DNA of 64,000 bases from an uncultured Gammaproteobacteria bacterium (GTDB lineage Bacteria > Pseudomonadota > Gammaproteobacteria > Pseudomonadales > Pseudohongiellaceae). The notes below the pieces were generated by a model that made no database searches, was not told the DNA's origin, and saw only the letters and a program-made list of their open reading frames with translations. The stretch spans positions 62,001 through 126,000 of the forward strand of contig CAJXRP010000009.1 of the NCBI GenBank assembly GCA_913060495.1, read 5' to 3'. Both the position numbers and the translations under genes were made by a program. This document shows positions 61,654 to 64,000 of the stretch, piece after piece. The first letter of the stretch is position 1. Each line of letters begins with the position of its first letter.

Positions 61654-62154
61654 ATGCAAACAATGCAAACAAAGAATAGAGGTTTTTCCTTAGTAGAAAT
61701 TTTGGTGACTATCGCAATTGTCGGCGTACTAGCAATGATTGCGATTCCTTCTTATAGAAATTACACACTAACAGCATCACTATCCCAAGCGTTCAGTCTT
61801 CTCGACGAGGAACGCATTAGGATAGAAATATACTACGAAACTCATGGGGTCATGCCAGCCTCTGGCAGCGAAGTGGGAATCGTCGAATTTCCTAACTTCG
61901 ACTTGGTCACGCAGCTAAGATGGGGCGTAGGCATCCCAGGGCAAAGAGGTATTGATATTCGGCATGTCGGTTATTTCAAGCCAATAATGGATTTAACGTC
62001 ATTTGGAGACAAATACAGTTCTTACAACTCTACATTCTTTTTTGTTGGCAGAGGCGATCAATCAGGACGCATCACTTGGGAATGTTTGGTCGACGAAAGG
62101 GATACACAAGGGTTGGATCTAGAATTGTTGCCAGCAAGTTGCCATACAATCTAG
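61654..62154 (+). CDS. Type IV pilin-like protein
   Basis: 166 residues (a start at 61663 would give 163). The prepilin motif is R-G-F-S-L-V-E, with cleavage after Gly10 and Glu at +5, followed by the classic hydrophobic helix I-L-V-T-I-A-I-V-G-V-L-A-M-I-A-I-P-S-Y. The head has W-E-C near residue 145 and A-S-C-H close to the end, a likely disulfide loop shared with the 57194 protein. It would be processed by PilD and join a pilus or pseudopilus. It is isolated between repeat copies, away from any assembly genes. Confidence 0.88.
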   Translation: MQTMQTKNRGFSLVEILVTIAIVGVLAMIAIPSYRNYTLTASLSQAFSLLDEERIRIEIYYETHGVMPASGSEVGIVEFPNFDLVTQLRWGVGIPGQRGIDIRHVGYFKPIMDLTSFGDKYSSYNSTFFFVGRGDQSGRITWECLVDERDTQGLDLELLPASCHTI

Positions 62155-62391
62155 TGGTCGATGTCATAGAGACTGCCAGGTACTTGTACTCCATTAACAT
62201 TACGCTCATCGATTCCCCATTCGCTTAGCTCTTGTGAGCCCACTTTTATGTTGGCCGTATCAAGTTCTTACTCCTTAGAAAAACTCTTTCGGTTGTATCG
62301 GGAGCGCTTCGACAAAGAGGGCCGACTGAGTGCGCTTGCTCCGGAGACTACTGCAGATGGCTGGTCGGGGCGGAAGAATCCAAACAGGCTT

Positions 62392-62452
62392 AGGGCTGTT
62401 TGTCCCCTGCGGGCTTCGCGCTCTTTGCAAACTGCTGTCGCAGTTAGTGATT
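62392..62452 (+). repeat. Dispersed intergenic repeat, copy 3
   Basis: Starts agggctgtttgtcccctgcg, then ggcttcgcgc, and ends tctttgcaaactgctgtcgc, then agttagtga. It has the same orientation as copies 1 and 2. It is followed directly by the hairpin array. Confidence 0.8.
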
Positions 62453-62453
62453 C

Positions 62454-62598
62454 GAATTTTGATTAAATCAAAATTCTCACCCTACGGGCGGCGTTCCGCC
62501 GTCTGCGCTGCTGCCGCAGCTTTGACTCTAAATTCGGCTAAGCCGAATTCCTCGGTCCTTCGGACTCGCGCTTCGCGCGCTCTGCGGAGCTTCGCTCC
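62454..62598. repeat. Array of seven short perfect hairpins in 145 bp
   Basis: In order: GAATTTTGATT/AATCAAAATTC (11-bp arms, 62454-62476); GGCGG/CCGCC (62487-62500); GCTGC/GCAGC (62507-62520); AATTCGGCT/AGCCGAATT (62531-62549); GTCC/GGAC (62555-62565); CGCG/CGCG (62567-62577); GGAGC/GCTCC (62586-62598). Arms and loops are unrelated to one another except for recurring 3-nt TTC or CTT loops. Confidence 0.85.
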
Positions 62599-62728
62599 TT
62601 TCGGACTACCGACACGAGGATTTTCAGTCCTCTGCTCCACCGCTATTAGGATAACTCTCTCGGTCGAAAACGGAATCCGGCACTCGTTCTATGTTCATTC
62701 AAGGATAAGGCTACACAATTTAGGAAAG

Positions 62729-63235
62729 TCACTTGCTGACTTGAGCGGCTAGCACCTTGAGCCGTTCCGACCACTGCTTCTTTATCTCGTCGGCGTAGAG
62801 TTCTAGGGTTTGGTCAATCTGCATTGATAGTCTGAGTTTTGTCTTACCATCTTGGGTATCGAGGCTTAAACTGATTCTGCTTTTGTGAGCATTCTGCTTC
62901 GCAGCCTCGCGCCAGGTAAAGCTCAAACGTTTCGGCCTATCTATTTTTAAGTATTCGCCATCTTGCAAGAATTCCTTCCCATTGCGCGTGATGTGATAGC
63001 TATAGGACCCGCCAGGGCGAACTTCGTTCTGCAGGTCGATTACTTTCTCGTTACCAATATGACTGCCAAACATCCAGTTACCTACGAAGGTAGGTATCAG
63101 CCAGCGATCGAAAATTTTCTCTGCAGGTGCAGCTACGGTTCTGCTTAGCGAAATGCTAAACGTTTTGAATTTCGCCGCAGGCAATTCAGCTGCGTCATTA
63201 TCGTCTTCAAACATGGATATTTGTTCGGTGCTCAT
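62729..63235 (-). CDS. SRPBCC/AHSA1-like domain protein
   Basis: 168 residues, cytosolic. A ligand-binding START-like fold is indicated by V-A-A-P-A-E-K-I-F-D-R-W-L, then G-G-S-Y-S-Y-H-I-T-R-N-G-K, I-D-R-P-K-R-L-S-F-T-W, and a long final helix with W-S-E-R-L-K-V-L. The ATG overlaps the stop of the cytochrome gene (TAATG), so the two are coupled. Ligand unknown; in this coupling it may be a small-molecule sensor or stress protein. Confidence 0.8.
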   Translation of the reverse strand: MSTEQISMFEDDNDAAELPAAKFKTFSISLSRTVAAPAEKIFDRWLIPTFVGNWMFGSHIGNEKVIDLQNEVRPGGSYSYHITRNGKEFLQDGEYLKIDRPKRLSFTWREAAKQNAHKSRISLSLDTQDGKTKLRLSMQIDQTLELYADEIKKQWSERLKVLAAQVSK

Positions 63236-63615
63236 TAGTTCGCTTGTAAGTTAGGGTTGGACGGCATGAGATGGACGGGCAGTGCTTGACGGCGAGACGC
63301 AGTCTTCTGCCCATAGTTTGATGTTAAATAATCGAGGATAGATCCTTCCAGTTCAGGGCCAAGTTCGCCTAGCCCCTGTGAGCTCTGCATCCACTCGATG
63401 CGACTCCTCCAGACCTCTCTATTGCCCGAGTTTTGTACGATGATCTGGCTAGAGTGGCATTCCGTGCAATTGTCGCGCACCAATTGCCAGCCCTCAGCTT
63501 GAATCAATTCGCCTGCAGCAGCGCTGTCCTGCGCAGCTGAGCCTGCAGTCGTAAACAGCATTGGTAATGCCAGGGTGATCAAGGTCAGCCAGATTAACTT
63601 CATTCTATTCGTCAT
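63235..63615 (-). CDS. Exported mono-heme cytochrome c-like protein, partner of the molybdoenzyme
   Basis: About 126 residues from the ATG at 63615, which has ggaaac upstream and opens a signal peptide ending in T-A-G-S-A-A. One heme site C-T-E-C-H lies in V-R-D-N-C-T-E-C-H-S-S, followed by W-R-S-R-I-E-W-M and P-x-L-E-G-S-I-L-D-Y-L. It starts 38 bp after the sulfite-oxidase-like gene and probably accepts its electrons, as SorB does for SorA. The SRPBCC gene follows with a stop-start overlap. Confidence 0.82.
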   Translation of the reverse strand: MTNRMKLIWLTLITLALPMLFTTAGSAAQDSAAAGELIQAEGWQLVRDNCTECHSSQIIVQNSGNREVWRSRIEWMQSSQGLGELGPELEGSILDYLTSNYGQKTASRRQALPVHLMPSNPNLQAN

Positions 63616-63652
63616 GGTTTCTGTTTCCAATATAGCAGTCGAAGCGTTCAAA

Positions 63653-64000
63653 TTAAACGACTTGCACCGCCACCCTATGACAGGCGTTATTCAAGTAACC
63701 GCGTGGGTTCCAACCAGGTACAACCATAGGTTGTGAGCGGCCTTGAACATCCATAGCCCTAGCCCACACTTCGTAGTAGCCGGGCTCAGGAAATTGTGCC
63801 CAAGTCTCCCAGTTCTGCCACGCTAATCTATTTGCGGCTCCTGCTAATGCCGATGGCAGCCAGGTGGCGCCGAAGTCGATAGATATGTAGACACCGACTA
63901 CCTGATCGTCGCCTGCCCAGGCGTGACCGCGAACAGTCATTCGATCTCTTATATCGTGCGTGATGCCAGATTGCGGGAAAGTAATCAGTGATTTGACCGG
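63653..64000 (-). CDS. Sulfite oxidase-like molybdopterin enzyme, C-terminal part
   Basis: Open to the window edge, so the N-terminal catalytic domain is missing. The frame continues upstream of the internal ATG at 63940, reading S-L-I-T-F-P-Q-S-G, then R-G-H-A-W-A-G-D-D-Q-V, V-Y-I-S-I-D-F-G-A-T-W, Y-Y-E-V-W-A-R-A-M-D and a final G-W-N-P-R-G-Y-L-N-N-A-C-H. This is the Mo-co dimerisation domain of sulfite oxidase/SorA/SoxC-type proteins. It should oxidise sulfite or a related oxo-substrate in the periplasm and deliver electrons to the adjacent cytochrome. Confidence 0.82.
   Translation of the reverse strand, partial: PVKSLITFPQSGITHDIRDRMTVRGHAWAGDDQVVGVYISIDFGATWLPSALAGAANRLAWQNWETWAQFPEPGYYEVWARAMDVQGRSQPMVVPGWNPRGYLNNACHRVAVQVV

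Larger units (their letters stand above)
62155..62728. other. Repeat-rich spacer between the pilin and SRPBCC genes
   Basis: 574 bp holding the dispersed repeat copy 3, a run of seven perfect hairpins and a short match to the end of the 178-bp repeat. Open frames here (62248-62466, 62330-62752) encode repeat-derived peptide and are not called as genes. Confidence 0.65.

Noticed and set aside
62248-62752. Two plus-strand frames (72 and 140 codons) in the repeat and hairpin zone
   Set aside because: They translate the dispersed repeat and hairpin array and resemble no protein.

Overview
The window looks like chromosome of a free-living, probably marine gammaproteobacterium. This is inferred from about 50% G+C, a TonB-dependent receptor of the 'IEEVIVTGSR' type, PQQ- and copper-type periplasmic enzymes, and many secreted hydrolase-like proteins. 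I cannot name a genus. No rRNA, tRNA, CRISPR array, transposase or prophage gene was seen.

Layout. (1) 1-7.5 kb: a glycerol-type ABC transporter (two permeases, a DUF2160 membrane protein and a long GlpV-like binding protein), split by a secreted TolB-propeller/CehA-type hydrolase and an NhaC antiporter. (2) 7.5-10 kb: a secreted alpha/beta hydrolase and a cNMP-domain diguanylate cyclase. (3) 10.1-26.1 kb: an island of exported proteins. It holds three leucine-rich-repeat proteins (two of them near-identical twins), two NHL propellers related to peptide-amidating lyase, a cytochrome-c/PHM-like copper monooxygenase, a PQQ dehydrogenase, CapA-like, MBL and PhoD-like enzymes. (4) 26.2-36.7 kb: mostly minus-strand catabolic genes (Rieske oxygenase, crotonase, UGSC family) plus small enzymes. 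One of them is a selenoprotein gene with an in-frame TGA and a SECIS-like hairpin. (5) 37-43.5 kb: repeat-rich spacer, TonB receptor, a lipoprotein fused to a GNAT-like domain, and a sterol-desaturase-type enzyme. (6) 43.9-53.7 kb: a seven-gene 'urea carboxylase' operon headed by a guanidine-I (ykkC) riboswitch, so best read as guanidine uptake and degradation. (7) 54.2-60 kb: CDGSH protein, HAD hydrolase, MBL hydrolase, a GC-rich lipoprotein paralogue, pilin-like proteins and a second sterol-desaturase paralogue. (8) 60-62.7 kb: a repeat field in which HigBA and a lone pilin sit between copies of one repeat family. (9) 62.7-64 kb: an SRPBCC protein and a sulfite-oxidase-like/cytochrome c pair cut by the window edge.

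How the genes work together. The guanidine operon imports guanidine, carboxylates it, deiminates carboxyguanidine to allophanate and hydrolyses that to ammonia and CO2, under direct control of the ligand. The island in region 3 appears to be a periplasmic or surface oxidative and hydrolytic set. The 29.3-33.1 kb genes form a co-directional cluster combining an oxygenase, a crotonase lacking both hydratase glutamates, a selenoprotein and the selenoprotein's WTDG-motif partner; its substrate is unknown.

The most notable items are the UGSC selenoprotein (its gene is otherwise split in two by the TGA), the PHM-like/PAL-like pair, the LRR twins with conserved protein but divergent silent sites, and the 178-bp direct repeats around HigBA.
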